From assembly GCA_023614405.1 (NCBI GenBank), contig CM042689.1:330994305-331058304 (forward strand): a stretch of DNA of 64,000 bases, read 5' to 3'. The DNA comes from Avena insularis. Taxonomy: Eukaryota; Streptophyta; Magnoliopsida; Poales; Poaceae. A program made the position numbers and the translations under genes. Under the pieces are notes generated by a model, which was not told the DNA's origin, searched no databases, and was given only the letters and a program-made list of their open reading frames with translations. Positions 12,013-23,709 of this stretch are shown one piece after another; within the stretch, counting starts at the first letter, position 1; every line of letters begins with the position of its first letter.

Positions 12013-13283
12013 GCTTTGCCCCTTTGCCTTTTAGGGTTACTTCTTCCTCCTTTTCTTGCCCAAGCTTTGCCCCCATTTGCTCTACTCCTTAAGCTTGATT
12101 TCTACACACCCCTCCATTGATTCTTGCATATATTTGAGGGGTTGTTGGAGGAGATCTAGATCTACGTTTTGACCAAACCAAAACATCTCTTTGTGAGTGT
12201 ATCTTTGGGGATCTAGATTTTGGGGGATTTTGTGTCTCTCTTTGATTTCTCCTCTCTTGTTCCCCCAATATCTTTGGTAGCTTTGTTGGAACTTGAGAGT
12301 GAGGGATTTGAGCATCTTTGTGTTGTTCTTGCCATTTGCATTTGTTGCATCGGTTTGGGTTCTCCTCGGAGGATTTGGTTTGAATTGCTCATTGGAGCTT
12401 GTCCCTCTTGGGTTCTTGGAACCCTAGACGGTTTTGTGGCCTTGGTGGCATTGTAGCCTTGGTGGCATTTGTTGAGGCCTTTTGTGGCGTTTGTTGGGAG
12501 CCTCCAATTAAGTTGTGGAGTTGTGCCTCAACCTTGTGAGAGGTTCCGGTTGCCACCGACAAGTGCACCGATAGTGGAAGCATGGATCGATCCCATTGGG
12601 GTGAGATTCACCGGAGAATAAGGGAGGCCTTTTGTGGCGTTGGTGGTTTGATACCACCCCCTCTCCAAACGAGACGTACTCCATGTTGGGAGGAACTCGG
12701 TAAAATATCGGTGTCCCCGCGTGCCTCGGTTATCTCTATACCCGAGCTCTTTACTTATGCACTTTACATTGTGATAGCCTTCGTGCTTGAAGTAATATAT
12801 ATCTTGCTATCACTTTGTTGCTTGTATTGCTTAGCATAAGTTGTTGGTGCACATAGGTAAACCTTAGTTGTTTCTAGGTTGTGCTTTACAAAGTAAACAC
12901 TAGTTTTATTCCGCCTTTGTTGAGCCACTCTAGGAAAAGTTTTAATCGCCTATTCACCCCCCTCTAGGCGACATCCGTATCCTTTCAGCAAGCCTCACTA
13001 TACAAGTTAACTTAGCAAGCTTAAGCTACTATCTTAGCAAGCTAAACTATGCAAGTTCTACTTGCAAGCTTACACCACTTGATATCCAAATCCTAGTTTT
13101 ATTTGCAAGCTTAGTTATTTTATTTCTTTATCAAAGCTTTCTGGTGGAGTTTACTTAGTGACTTGTAGACTTGAGAAGGATATTTAAAGGTAGCATAAAG
13201 AGCATAAAACTTGGCCTAGGTTAGATAATCTTGATGTCATCCCGAGGCATGAGATTGAACTTTGATAGTATACACTTGATTAC

Positions 13284-14629
13284 TGAAAGGATCGTATGGG
13301 CACCTAGAGGGGGGGTGAATAGGTGCTACTTCAAATTTTACTCTTTTTCAAATTAGGGTTTGACAAGAAAGGTAAATTCTCTAGAATATGCAACTATGGT
13401 GAATTTACCTATATGTCAAGCAAGCACAAACTAACACAACACTAAGCAAGAACAAGTAAGTAAAGTGCGGTAAAGGATAGAAGTAACCAATGGAGTGGAC
13501 ACGGAGACACAAGGATTTGTTTCCCGTAGTTCCTTCCTTTTGAGGGGAAGTACGTCTACGTTTGGAGAGGGGGTGGTTTCAAACCACCAACGCCACGAGA
13601 GGCCTCCCTTGTTCTCCGATGAACCTCACCCCAAGGGGCTCGATTCACCTTCCACTATATCGGCAACCTTCGAGGTGGAAGCCGGCACCTTTACAACAAG
13701 TTCGGGGCACACATCCACAACTGAATTGGAGGCTCCCAAATACAAGCAAGCTGTCAAGACAAATCAAAGACAAGCTTGTAAGAACCAAATCAAAGTTAGG
13801 GTTTCCAAAGAAACACTAGAGCTTGGGGGCCCTAAAGTGAATGAGGGGGAAATGAAGATCTCTCTTGGTGAAGATGTGAATCAAGGCCTCCTCCTTCGAT
13901 TCTCCAAAGATCAGTGACTTTGGATGGTTGGATGAAGATATCTTGTGGATTTGGTGGCTCTAATGGTGTTGGTGTTCTTGAGCAGCTCGAGCCACTGGAG
14001 GAAGAAGATAAGGGTCCCTATATATAGACAGCCCCCTCCATGAACCGTTTTCTGACCGTTGAAGAAAAGTCGAGACTCGGAGACTCGGTCTGTGCCCACA
14101 CTGAGACTCGGCCAATCTCCGGACCTGCCTCCGGACCGCCCATCTGAATGACCCAGAACAATCCTGACCAAGCAACACCGGAGACTCCGGTCTTCCAACA
14201 CCGGAGACTCCGGTCCGACCAAAGTCTCCGGATAATCTCCGGACTAGTCTCCGGACTGGCCATCTGACCGACCTAGCGCATTTCTTCACCAGCAACACCG
14301 GAGACTCCGGACTTTCAACACCGGAGATTCCGGTCAGAACAAAGTCCGGAGACTCCGGACCAGTCTCCGGACAGGCCAACAGAATGACCCAGCCAAGTCC
14401 TGGGAGGCACCACCGGAGCCAGCACCGGAAACTCCAGACCACACCGAGACTCGGTCTTGGCGAGGAGACTCCGGTCTGGAGTTTCGATAACAGGCAAATG
14501 TATGTGGTCTTTTCCCAAGAGTGTGTCATGTTTATCTATGATAATACCAACCGTGGACAATAACAAATGAAATGATCTACTTGTTGTTAACGAACACCAA
14601 AAGTGATTATGACAATAAATGTCCTTTCA
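13284..14629 (-). repeat. Sirevirus 3' LTR (1,346 bp)
   Basis: It matches 23712-25097. On the plus strand it begins TGAAAGGATCGTATGGGC and ends AAATGTCCTTTCA. It is 40 bp shorter than its partner, mostly because its palindrome array (about 14070-14490) is contracted and degraded. A TATA box lies at 14019-14026 on the minus strand. Confidence 0.92.
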
Positions 14630-14646
14630 ATCTCCCCCTTTTTGGT
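14630..14646 (-). other. Sirevirus polypurine tract (first of several)
   Basis: On the minus strand this reads CCAAAAAGGGGGAGAT and abuts the 3' LTR. Further GGGGGAG tracts on the minus strand lie at 14692-14698, 14949-14955 and 17639-17645, repeating the multiple-tract pattern of the other Sirevirus. Confidence 0.75.
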
Positions 14647-15008
14647 GTTCGATGACAACAAGTGATTTGCATGGAATAACATAAAATGTGGCTCCCCCTG
14701 ACTATGTGCAACAAGATAAAGAAGTAAATCATGTAAAGAGAGACAAAAATACCAACGATGGTACGCATAGATCTCACATGAGTTACAATAGACGTTGCAC
14801 ACGAGCACATAGTCAGACACACATAAGAACAGTAGATAACACACAAAGTTCAAGCTCGAATATCCAAATAATAAAAAAGGAAAGGCAAATAACGGCAGAT
14901 AGTCGCACGCAAATCCCTAGCCCCATGCAAAGCGGATGAGAATGTCTTCTCCCCCTTTGGCATCGAAACGCCGAAAAGGGAAAAAACCTATACTAACGCC
15001 CCAATGAC

Positions 15009-16629
15009 TCAGTAGTCATCGTCATCCTCGTCGTCCTCGGCATTCTCAACCTCATCCTGGTCATCCTCATCCTGGTCATAGTCATCATCATCATCATCCT
15101 CAGGGATAGCAGGCCCTTTGCCGTGAGGGCGAGAGGAGGAAGTACCCTGGTATCCAAACCCAGAGGTGACATCAGAACGCCCCGCCATCCACCAGACTAT
15201 CCACATGCCCATGCCCCAAATGAGAGAGTGTGATCAGACTCTGTGGACTGCTGGGCACCATGCTCATCATTGTATTCATCGTCACCTTCCTCAGTATCAG
15301 CAGCACCCTGGTCCTTGATCTCTTTGAGGAGCTTCTCCATGCGGCGGTTGCTTTGGTAAGATGCATGCTGCTGCTTGCGAATGTCAACGTTCATGCAGCA
15401 AAGAGTCCTCTCCTGTGGCCTTCTTGACCTTCTCATGCACATAGGCTCTAGTCATGGAAGGCATAGGGACATTTGAGGCATTCTTCCTCCGAACTCTGGT
15501 TGGAGAGGGAGCCCTCCGTCTCGCCTCCTCATCATCATTTCCATATCGGCGCTTTGAGCTGGCCCCATATGCCCCTGCAGAGAGACCAGAGTGTGCGCCG
15601 TGAGGTGTGGTGGAACGGCATTGGGAGAATCATGCGGCTGCGAGTTGATTAGTTTCATAACCAAGGGTGCATATGGAGGAGATTTCTTGAATAGAATTGC
15701 ATGGAACATCTCCTCGAAAATGAATTCCATCACATCAATGGGTGCAGCCTCAGATCGTCCAGCATTGAAGGTCCGGTGAGTATGGTACAGAGGTTGACAA
15801 GTCCTCCCCGAGAGCATCATCATTTCCAGCACTTGGAGCAATAGTGTGACGGAAAATCCTCAAAGATAAGGTTGTAGAGGGCTTGAGTCCTTGAGGCCCC
15901 CACAACACCATCATCATGAGAGGTGCAGTTTTGCTTGTTCTCACCCAATGATGCGGAATGCATGCGCAGCCCCACAGGAGTAGATATGCCGTGGAAAGTC
16001 TCAAAGATGACATTGGCAAAGTCATGGAAAGTAGCTGTGCAGCGAGTAGAGCCAGTCATCCACACCATAGTCCTAGCAAGGTCAGTCCCAAATACCACAG
16101 TGGCATAGAACTGCTGAACGAGGTGCACACTGTAGTCTTCATGCAGCTCCATCAAGTTGTAGAGACCCAGCTTCTCACAGATCCACAGGGCATCACTGAA
16201 ATACGGGCTCTGGCGCATTTGCTCAATGTTCATGAACTTCTGAGGGCAAACCGGTGATTTGGTGAGTACACCATACACATCCTTCATGAACACACTCTGC
16301 TCTTTCCTCCAGAAACGAGGGTCATCACTAGTACGAGGTAGTGCATAGAAATTTGTCTTCCTCAGCTCATGGAACTCCACTTTAGACATCTTGTTTAGGG
16401 ACTGGAGGTTGTCATACTTGGCTCTCTTTGCACGTTCCTCCCGTTCAGCCCTTTCTTGATCCCTCTTCATGTAAGCTGCATCACGTGCCTGCTGTTTCCG
16501 GTTGGATGGAGGCACGATAAACTGACCCTGAGCTTCATCATAGCGAGGAGTGCCCCTTTGGGACTTGGCCTTGGTACGACGAGGGCGACTAGAACCATCA
16601 CCTGTGAACAACAGTGAGGGAGATAGCAT
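15009..16629 (-). pseudogene. Sirevirus extra ORF downstream of pol (env-like / plant transposon protein type), broken
   Basis: The longest piece (15820-16629, 269 residues) has a basic start (RPRRTKAKSQRG), a charged helical stretch (KRDQERAEREERAKRAKYDN) and a folded-looking part containing FYALPRTSDDPRFW and MVWMTGSTRCTATFHDFANV. That part resembles the 'putative plant transposon protein' domain often carried by such elements. Continuations in other frames follow (15452-15841 and 15197-15442), ending in a strongly acidic tail (Asp/Glu run, 15009-15110). I infer one ancestral ORF of about 540 codons split by frameshifts. Sireviruses often carry an ORF here, called env-like in the literature; no signal peptide or membrane segment is visible, so an envelope role is not supported. 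Function unknown. Confidence 0.6.
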
Positions 16630-16696
16630 GGAGATGAGTATATATGTCCCAAAGATGCAGTACAGGAGCTTTGATGCATTTCTGGACTACTTTGAC

Positions 16697-17235
16697 CCAC
16701 CCAACACCGGATTCTCCGCACCAAACACCGGAGTCTCCAGTTCAGACCGGAGTCTCCGGTCCTGGGACGAGTCTCGGCTGACCAGAGTCTCCGGACCTAA
16801 GTCCGGAGTCTCCGGTCAGGAGGCTCGGGTATGCGATGGGGAGATGCTGGTGAGGGTAAATCTAGTAGATCGGGCAATGCAACAAGGCTAAAGTACTGGA
16901 GTGCAAGCAAACAAGTGATTCCTATGGACAAATCCGCAACAATCCTCAAAAACACATCTAGGGATGAACCCTAGGAGGAAAAAGGTGAGGAGAGGTACCA
17001 GATCTGTCCATGGGATCGATTCCTTCGGTGGGAATGACCCAATGGAGGAGAGGAGAAGGTTGGCCGGCTGCACGGCGGATCCCGGGGGCTTCTTGACCTC
17101 CGGGGAGGATTTTTGGAGGAGGGCGGGTTTGGAGGTAGGGCGGGGTGAAGAAAGAGGAACTGCTGTTCCGTTCACCTCGTGCCCCTTCTTTAAGTGATGA
17201 AACCATCCGGACTTCGGAACACGGAGACTCCGGTG
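16697..17235 (-). promoter_or_regulatory. Internal copies of the CCGGAG-A-CTCCGG palindrome
   Basis: On the plus strand CCGGAGTCTCCGG occurs in two full copies (about 16750 and 16803), with degraded versions at 16705-16800 and near 17222. On the minus strand these are the same 13-mers as in the LTR array. They lie between RNase H and the extra ORF. A cis-regulatory role for the downstream ORF is only a guess. Confidence 0.5.
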
Positions 17236-17706
17236 TTTGTACAGGAGACTCGGTCCTCCTCGACCAAAAATTCCAGGAAAGGTGTTTAGGGACATATATG
17301 AGAGATAGATGGTTTTTAAGATAGGGAAAGGGCTTGGGTTGAGACATCAAACTGTGAAGAACCAACAAGAGCCATAGAAGTTCGAAGATAAACAGAAAAA
17401 CTCCAAGAGGCTAAAATCAAGCAAATGACAAACATGAGTAAGTGCCAACCTCTCAAGTAAGAGAGGGCGGTGGCCTTAACCATATTTGAGTATACTTGGC
17501 TTGGCACGAAGATATATCTTGGGTCCATTACCAACACTCATCATTAAGCTCACATATCACTAAATGATATTAAGAGGAATGATTTTGATTGCTTTGGGCA
17601 TCATGGGGGGAGGGATGGTCCAATCAATTAGGACCGCACTCCCCCTATATGCATGCCTACACCTAGACCAAATATGAGATGAAACATAGGTGAGAGTGCA
17701 ATAACA

Positions 17707-19269
17707 TCAAGTCAAGCTCCTTGAATCCACGATATTTAGTTCATTCCTCAAGTAGCAAAATCTTGCTTCATCAAGTGGCTTTGTGAAGATATCGGCAAGT
17801 TGATCTTTGGTTGATACATAGGATAGATCAATATCACCTCTAGCAACATGATCTCTAATGAAGTGATGTCGAATCTCAATATGCTTTGTCCTTGTGTGAT
17901 CCACTGGGTTGTATGCAATCTTGATGGCACTTTCATTGTCACATAGAAGAGGCACTTTGTCACAAAGGACACCGTATTCCTTTAAAGTTTGCCTCATCCA
18001 TAGCAATTGGGTGCAAGCACTAGCAACAACAACATACTCGGCTTCGGCAGTGGAGAGAGATATACAATTTTGCTTCTTAGAAGACCAACATACCAAGGAC
18101 CTACCAAGGAATTGGCAAGCCCCAGATGTTGATTTTCTATCATCCTTGTCTCCCGCCCAATCTGAGTCCGTGTATCCACAAAGAGCGAATGTTGAGCCTT
18201 GAGGGTACCAAAGACCATAAAATGGGGTATGAACTAAATATCGAAAGATTCTCTTGACCGCCATTAAATGGCTTTCCTTAGGAGCCGCTTGATATCTTGC
18301 ACACACACCTACACTCAACACAATATCGGGTCTAGATGCACAAAGGTAAAGCAAAGAACCAATCATAGACCGGTATACCTTTTGATCCACATCTTTACCA
18401 TTTGGATTTTGTTCAAGATGAGTCTTTGTTGCCATGGAAGTTGGGGCTCCATTCAACTCTTGCATTTTGAATCTCTTGAGCATATCTTGAGTATACTTGT
18501 CTTGATTGAAGAAAGTTCCTCCTCTTACTTGCTTGATCTCAAAGCCAAGGAATACTTTCAACTCCCCCATCAAGGACATCCGGAACCTACTAGTCATAAG
18601 CTTTGAGAATTCATCATTAAAAGCTTTGTTAGAAGAGCCAAAGATAATATCATCAACATATATTTGGCATACAAAAAGCTCCCCATTAACCCTCTTAGTA
18701 AAAAGAGTGGGATCGATTTTCCCAACCTCAAAGCCACGGTCAAACAATAACTCTCTAAGGTGCTCATACCACGTGCGTGGGGCTTGCTTGAGCCCATAGA
18801 GTGCCTTATCAAGTTTGTAGACATGGTTTGGGAAGTTGGGATCCTCGAAACCCGAGGGTTGCTTAACATATACCAATTCATTTAAGGGACCATAAAGGAA
18901 TGCACTTTCAACATCCATTTGTTGCAACTTAAAGTTATGATGTGCCGCATAAGCAAGAAGGATACGGATGGACTCAAGGCGAGCCACGGGTGCATAAGTC
19001 TCTCCATAATCAATGCCTTCAATTTGGGAATAGCCTTGTGCAACCAATCTAGCCTTGTTCCTTACAATGATCCCATGCTCATCTTGCTTGTTCTTGAATA
19101 TCCACTTTGTACCAATAACATTGCGGCAATCTTTAGGCTTCTCAACTAACTTCCACACTTTGTTTCTCTCAAAGTTGTTGAGTTCTTTGTGCATAGCTTC
19201 TAACCAATCCGAATCTTCAAGGGCTTCCCACACTTTCTTTGGTTCAATCATGGAGATGTTGGTGTTCAC
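17707..19269 (-). CDS. pol: Sirevirus reverse transcriptase and RNase H (open ORF)
   Basis: A 520-codon open frame holding the RT and RNase H part of a Copia polyprotein. These enzymes copy element RNA to DNA and degrade the RNA strand within particles. It begins near [16 protein letters not shown] motifs follow: [24 protein letters not shown] (first catalytic Asp), [10 protein letters not shown] and intact YVDDIIFG (catalytic Asp pair). RNase H shows [15 protein letters not shown] and CDNESA, covering Asp, Glu and Asp, and ends at [10 protein letters not shown]. The first Met is internal to the ancestral polyprotein, so it is not a real start; one frameshift near 19250 separates it from integrase. 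Catalytic residues look intact. Confidence 0.9.
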   Translation of the reverse strand: MNTNISMIEPKKVWEALEDSDWLEAMHKELNNFERNKVWKLVEKPKDCRNVIGTKWIFKNKQDEHGIIVRNKARLVAQGYSQIEGIDYGETYAPVARLESIRILLAYAAHHNFKLQQMDVESAFLYGPLNELVYVKQPSGFEDPNFPNHVYKLDKALYGLKQAPRTWYEHLRELLFDRGFEVGKIDPTLFTKRVNGELFVCQIYVDDIIFGSSNKAFNDEFSKLMTSRFRMSLMGELKVFLGFEIKQVRGGTFFNQDKYTQDMLKRFKMQELNGAPTSMATKTHLEQNPNGKDVDQKVYRSMIGSLLYLCASRPDIVLSVGVCARYQAAPKESHLMAVKRIFRYLVHTPFYGLWYPQGSTFALCGYTDSDWAGDKDDRKSTSGACQFLGRSLVCWSSKKQNCISLSTAEAEYVVVASACTQLLWMRQTLKEYGVLCDKVPLLCDNESAIKIAYNPVDHTRTKHIEIRHHFIRDHVARGDIDLSYVSTKDQLADIFTKPLDEARFCYLRNELNIVDSRSLT

Positions 19270-20614
19270 TGAACCTCTTCAATTGAGCTCTTGTGGAAAT
19301 TCCTTTCCTTAGATCTCCAACCACATTTTGGAGGGTGTGGTCTCTTAATTCCAACATTCTTTCTTTTCTAGCTTCGCGACGAGCGTGGATCTCCTCATTG
19401 TTTCTTGGGGGAACCTCTTCATCATTTTGATCCTCGTATTGACCATCAACTTGACCTTGATCATCATTGGAGTCTTCCTCTGCATTGGGAGGCACGGATT
19501 GACCTTGGTCTTGATCAAGTGCTCTTCTAGCCTTAGTTTGAGCTCGTTTCAAGACAGTTTGGATGGATCTTCCTTGACAAATTGACTTGGCACCACTTGA
19601 CAACCCATCGAAAGGACCAAGCTCCCTTTGGTTAGAGTTCACACATTGATCACTATGTTGAGGGTTCACATCTTGTCTTTGGCTTGAGTCAATGAACTCA
19701 TCGGTAGATGGAGCATGTTGAGGTTGTGTAGATGAGGGCTCCACTTGAGTGGAGCATAGTTCTTCTCGATCCGCCATAAGGGGTTCCTCAACGGGGCGGA
19801 TATAACCCACACCCATTCTTCCTATGGCATCCTGAGGCATTTCATCATCTGCATCACAAGCATCAACACGCCCCCCTTGGGGACCATCATATTCTTCGAA
19901 GGTCACACTACAAGATTCTATGACGGCTCCGGAGAGCTTGTCATAGATTCTATAAGTGTGAGATTCGAGACCATAGCCAACAAAAATACCCTCTAATGCT
20001 TTTGATTCGAATTTAGACAAACGAACACCTTTGATGAGATAGAAACACTTACAACCGAACACCCGGAAATAAGACATGTTGGGCTTGTTACCGGTAAGTA
20101 TCTCATATGGAGTCTTGTTGATTTTCTTGCGGAGGTAGAGCCGGTTTGAAGCATGGCAAGCGGTGGAGACGGCTTCGGCCCAGAAGTTGTATGGAGATTT
20201 AAACTCCGCCAACATGGTCCTAGCCATCTCAATAAGAGTCCGGTTCTTTCTTTCGGCCACACCATTTTGTTGAGGGGTGTATGCTGCGGAATATTGATGT
20301 TTAATCCCCTCATCACTAAGAAAGTCATTCAAGGTGTAGTTCTTGAACTCGGTGCCATTGTCACTTCTTATAATCAACACGGGAACATTGTGTTGCCGTT
20401 GAACCAAGTTGATGAAGTCGATAAAAGTCCTTTGAGTTTCACTCTTCAACTTGAAGAAATAAACCCAAGAGTATCTTGAGAAGTCAACAATCACCAAACA
20501 ATATTTCTTCCCACCAAGACTTGCATGAGATGGAGGACCAAATAGGTCCACATGAAGGAGTTCCAAGATCTTGTTAGACTTGATTTGGTTCTGTGGGCTT
20601 ATGAGGAGCGTCAT
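19244..20614 (-). CDS. pol: Sirevirus integrase catalytic core and C-terminal linker
   Basis: A 456-codon open frame. The DD35E triad is complete: Asp in LLHVDLFGP, Asp in IRSDNGTEF and Glu in [11 protein letters not shown], with 35 residues between the last two. The Copia integrase C-terminal region follows ([20 protein letters not shown], then GIFVGY). A long polar linker rich in Gln, Asp and Glu leads to the RT domain ([20 protein letters not shown] end). The enzyme would insert element DNA into the genome. The ORF overlaps the pre-integrase ORF (20574-21143) and the RT ORF (17707-19269) in other frames, so frameshifts now split a once continuous polyprotein. Confidence 0.88.
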   Translation of the reverse strand: MTLLISPQNQIKSNKILELLHVDLFGPPSHASLGGKKYCLVIVDFSRYSWVYFFKLKSETQRTFIDFINLVQRQHNVPVLIIRSDNGTEFKNYTLNDFLSDEGIKHQYSAAYTPQQNGVAERKNRTLIEMARTMLAEFKSPYNFWAEAVSTACHASNRLYLRKKINKTPYEILTGNKPNMSYFRVFGCKCFYLIKGVRLSKFESKALEGIFVGYGLESHTYRIYDKLSGAVIESCSVTFEEYDGPQGGRVDACDADDEMPQDAIGRMGVGYIRPVEEPLMADREELCSTQVEPSSTQPQHAPSTDEFIDSSQRQDVNPQHSDQCVNSNQRELGPFDGLSSGAKSICQGRSIQTVLKRAQTKARRALDQDQGQSVPPNAEEDSNDDQGQVDGQYEDQNDEEVPPRNNEEIHARREARKERMLELRDHTLQNVVGDLRKGISTRAQLKRFSEHQHLHD

Positions 20615-21143
20615 GCATCTTCCCTAGAACACATGCCCTGCAAACACGATCTTTGGCAAAGGAAACATTTTCTTTTAGTCCAACAATATGGCCCTCTTTA
20701 TGGAGACTTTGCAAAGTTCTCATATTGACATGGGCTAGTCGGCGATGCCATAGCCAACCCACATCGGCCTTTCCGTATAAGCACATCGGACCTGCAGTGG
20801 CTTGCCCCGAAAAGTCCACCACATACAAGTCATTTTCGACGTACCCAACGAAAGCGACCTTGAGCGACTTGCTCCACATGAGGACCACAATATCATTATC
20901 AATAAAGACGGCAAAACCCATCTTTCCAAGAGCACGGACAGAAAGTAAGTTGTAACCAAGGGTTTCAACAAGCATGACGTTCACGAGTGTAATGTCGTGA
21001 GCCACCACAACCTTGCCGAAACCCATTACCGTAGATTTTGACTTGTCGGCGTATGTGACGGTGATTTGATCTTCATTTGGCACCAAGTCCTTGACAATAG
21101 ACGAGCTTCCGGTCATATGACTAGTGCAACCACTATCGATCAC
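20574..21143 (-). CDS. pol: Sirevirus protease and GAG-pre-integrase segment
   Basis: This begins at the aspartic protease active site (IDSGCTSHMTG, catalytic D-S-G) and runs through protease into the GAG-pre-integrase zinc region (WLWHRRLAHVNMRTL ... CRACVLGK; two His, two Cys). The native frame extends upstream (SGGSKWVIDSG) to a TAG near 21174 where Gln is likely. Protease would cut the Gag-Pol polyprotein. It is separated from the integrase core by a frameshift near 20600. Confidence 0.85.
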   Translation of the reverse strand: MIDSGCTSHMTGSSSIVKDLVPNEDQITVTYADKSKSTVMGFGKVVVAHDITLVNVMLVETLGYNLLSVRALGKMGFAVFIDNDIVVLMWSKSLKVAFVGYVENDLYVVDFSGQATAGPMCLYGKADVGWLWHRRLAHVNMRTLQSLHKEGHIVGLKENVSFAKDRVCRACVLGKMHDAPHKPTEPNQV

Positions 21144-21185
21144 CCATTTTGAACCTCCGGAAGCATAGGTCTACAAAAGATCAAG

Positions 21186-23660
21186 CTAGTTTTTAGGTAC
21201 CCATTTTTCAATGGGTCCTCTTTTGTTAGCAACAAGGGTCTTGGGAACCCAAATAGACCAAGCAATATAACCATCATAAGGACCAACATATTGTGCATAC
21301 ACATCACCATAGTAATCACGCATTAGAACATAGTGAGGGTTAGCACTACCCGCAAAGTCATCATGGGACATGGTTTTACCACTTGTGGTCTTACACTCCA
21401 CAAGGGTCTTGTTGGTCACTTGTGCGGGTATGTCCTTCTTCTTCTTGTTGTTCTTCTTTGTTTTGGAGACAAAACCAATGCCCCCTTTATCACCACTACG
21501 CCTTTGCTTGCTCAATAGATCATCAATAGACTTGTTGCCTTGTGGAAATGTGGCCTTCGCAAGCTCCCCCTTCAACCTAGCATTCTCTTCAAGGATAGTT
21601 GTGCTACTAGATGGAATGAAGTTACTAGGTGAAGGAATATTGGCCAATTGAGTTTGAAGTGTTTCATGGGACTTTGTGAGAGACAAGAGTTCACTCCAAG
21701 ACCTTGTGGTCCTTGTTAAGCAAGCTAAAATCCTGCAAGTTTTTCATGAACCACACCAAACTCAATCTTGTCCTTTTAGCATGTTTGTATTTAGCAATAG
21801 CATGATCACGTTCTTTGATGAGTTTGTTAACAATGATGTCATTGGCCTCATCAAGCCCTTCAAGCTTTGACTCAAGAGACAACCTAGTCTCTTGTTCTTC
21901 TTCTAGAGCATTGCTCAAAGCCTCTAGTTCAATCATATGTTCATGCCCAAGTTTACATCTAACATCTAGAAGCTCTTGAGTATGGGAGAGTTGATCTAAG
22001 ATGTTCCCAAAATGTAGCTTAGCATCACCTTCTAGGTTAGTCATGAACTCATCAAAGGCAATTAATTCCTTTTTAACATCAAGAGACATTTCATCATCAC
22101 ATTCATCATTATCTAGTCGAGTAGAGTGGGATGATGATGATACCTCCGTTCCTCTTGCCATAAGGCAAGTGACGTTCTTGGTGGAAGAGTTCTCATTTGG
22201 AGAATCGAAGAGTGAGAGTGTTGGAGAAGAGGTGGTGGCTAGAGCAGCCACACCATGCGAAGTTTCATCTTCCTCATCTTCATCATCTTCATTGTCGGAG
22301 GAGTATTCTTCATGAGTGATCAACACAATTTCTCCCGGCTTCTTGTTGACGGGATTCTTCTTGATGAAGGGTTTCTTGTAAGGTGCCTTGAGAGTCTTTT
22401 TCAACACAAGCTTACCACCGTAATCCTCTCTCTTCTCATAGGGACAGCTTGCCACAAAGTGATAGCGGTCACCACAGTTAAAGCAAGTTCTCAACCTAGT
22501 GGTATTCTCTCTTTTCCCATTTGGATTGCTTCTTCGTTGCATTTCCATCTTGGCCTTGGCGGGGTTCTTCCAAAAGTTCTTGGCATAGAAAGCCATGTAT
22601 TGACTATGAGCAATCTTGACGTCATCGGGATGGTCCAAGGGGAGACCTTCATCACTATCATCTTCATCTTCAAAGTCCACAACTTTGGCCTTCAAAGCAA
22701 CATTGACCACATTGCTCATACCCGAGCACGCGGGCATCTTTGGCATTCTTGGCGGCGACCTTGAACGCGGCCATCTCTTGCATAACTTCATTTGAGGTCA
22801 TGAGATGATAGTTGTGTCTACCTTGTAAGCTCTTCAAGTCAGTGGGCTCAAAAGGCATGAGTGCACTCACATATTTCCTTTTTATCCATCCATCATCCAC
22901 ATGTGAGGCACCCACATTTCTAAAAGCGGTGGCGGTGGTCTTGAGCCTTCGATACATGTCTTCGTGATCTTCACCTTCTTTCATGTAGAAACCTTCGGCT
23001 TCATTGCTTAGAGCATCATATCTGTTCCTCCTCATACTCTCATTTCCAACAAACAACACAGTGAGAGCATCCCAAGCTTCCTTGGCAATGCTAAAATGCT
23101 CAATGTGAGGATAATCCTTTGTTCCCAATCCTTGTTGAATCATATGCAAAGCAGTGGCATTGAGTTGACTATTGACAACCTCTCTTCTTGTCAAGTTGTT
23201 TGGATCCCCAATAAAGAGTCCATGCTCGATGATGTTCCATAGTTCAATGCATGAGCTGCACATATGAGTTCTCATTAGTGATTGCCATTGAGCAAAAGTA
23301 GCAGACTCTTCTAGCTTAGGTGGGTCACCTCTATTGTACACATGAGGGTGAGGGATGGGAGGATCGGGAGAGTACCAAGAATCACGGTTCTCGCCTTTCC
23401 CCCATCAATTCGTGGAGGAATGAGCATTGTCTAGTTTATCCCTACCACCATACCTTCGGGGATACCGAGTATTCCTTTAGGTGGATGGTAGTTCCTCTTG
23501 AGGGATGGGGTGATGAGCCATCTTTGTCTTTAAGAAGTTGCTCAAGCATCTTCTTGACTTCGTTGACCAAGGAAGAGCTCAATCTTGTTTCCAAGTTTCT
23601 GAGATCTTCCATGGTCACTGGAGTTGACTCACTACCACCATCCCCTTCTTGGCTACCCAT
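21186..23660 (-). pseudogene. gag: Sirevirus gag, split by frameshifts/stops
   Basis: It probably starts at ATG 23660 (MGSQEGDGGSES), only about 40 nt past the primer site. Pieces: 23442-23660; capsid-like 22670-23341 (EAWDALTVLFVGNES, MYRRLKTTATAF); 21691-22791 with one zinc knuckle (CFNCGDRYHFVASC, CX2CX4HX4C, complete), an acidic stretch and a long coiled coil (ELEALSNALEEEQETRL and on); and 21186-21686 leading into protease. A long coiled-coil C-terminal extension is common in Sirevirus Gag. The product would form particles that package element RNA. It is broken here by at least three changes of frame or stops. Confidence 0.82.
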
Positions 23661-23697
23661 ATTCTCTTAGGCGGTAAAGCCCGAATAAAGAGCCGAG

Positions 23698-23709
23698 GCT
23701 CTGATACCA
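23698..23709 (-). other. Primer binding site (initiator tRNA-Met type)
   Basis: On the minus strand this reads TGGTATCAGAGC, the usual plant primer site complementary to the 3' end of initiator tRNA-Met. It lies two bases inside the 5' LTR. Confidence 0.9.

Larger units (their letters stand above)
7733..12987 (+). mobile_element. Internally deleted Sirevirus-like Copia element
   Basis: The element starts TGAAAGAACATGTTGGGC and ends ATCCGTATCCTTTCA, with terminal inverted repeat TGAAAG/CTTTCA and a perfect 5-bp TSD GCAAG. The first 271 bp repeat at 10738, marking the start of a complete 3' LTR. Primer site, gag and pol are absent. Only the start of the 5' LTR, a 2.7-kb non-coding 3' internal region with several GGGGGAG tracts, and the 3' LTR remain. 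Multiple polypurine tracts and palindrome-rich LTRs are recognised traits of plant Sireviruses (Maximus/SIRE lineage). It cannot encode its own proteins. Confidence 0.85.
10738..12987 (+). repeat. Sirevirus 3' LTR (2,250 bp)
   Basis: It begins CGAAAGAACATG (first base changed from T) and ends CCTTTCA, preceded by a polypurine tract and followed by the TSD GCAAG. It contains a palindrome array (11470-11968), a TATA box (12005) and, near the end, CACCCCCCTCTAGGCGACATC, a terminus also found in variant form in the Sirevirus at 13284-25097. Confidence 0.88.

Noticed and set aside
13495..13917. 140-codon ORF repeated at 23923-24345
   Set aside because: It lies in the LTRs of the Sirevirus, antisense to the element; its duplication is simply the LTR pair.
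13960..14529. Ser/Gly/Trp-rich repeat protein ORFs (also 24446-24993)
   Set aside because: Translation of the CCGGAGACTCCGG palindrome array, not a protein.
23698..23709. tRNA gene at TGGTATCAGAGC matches (also 34438 and 54475)
   Set aside because: Only 12 bases match; they are primer binding sites next to LTRs, with no cloverleaf.
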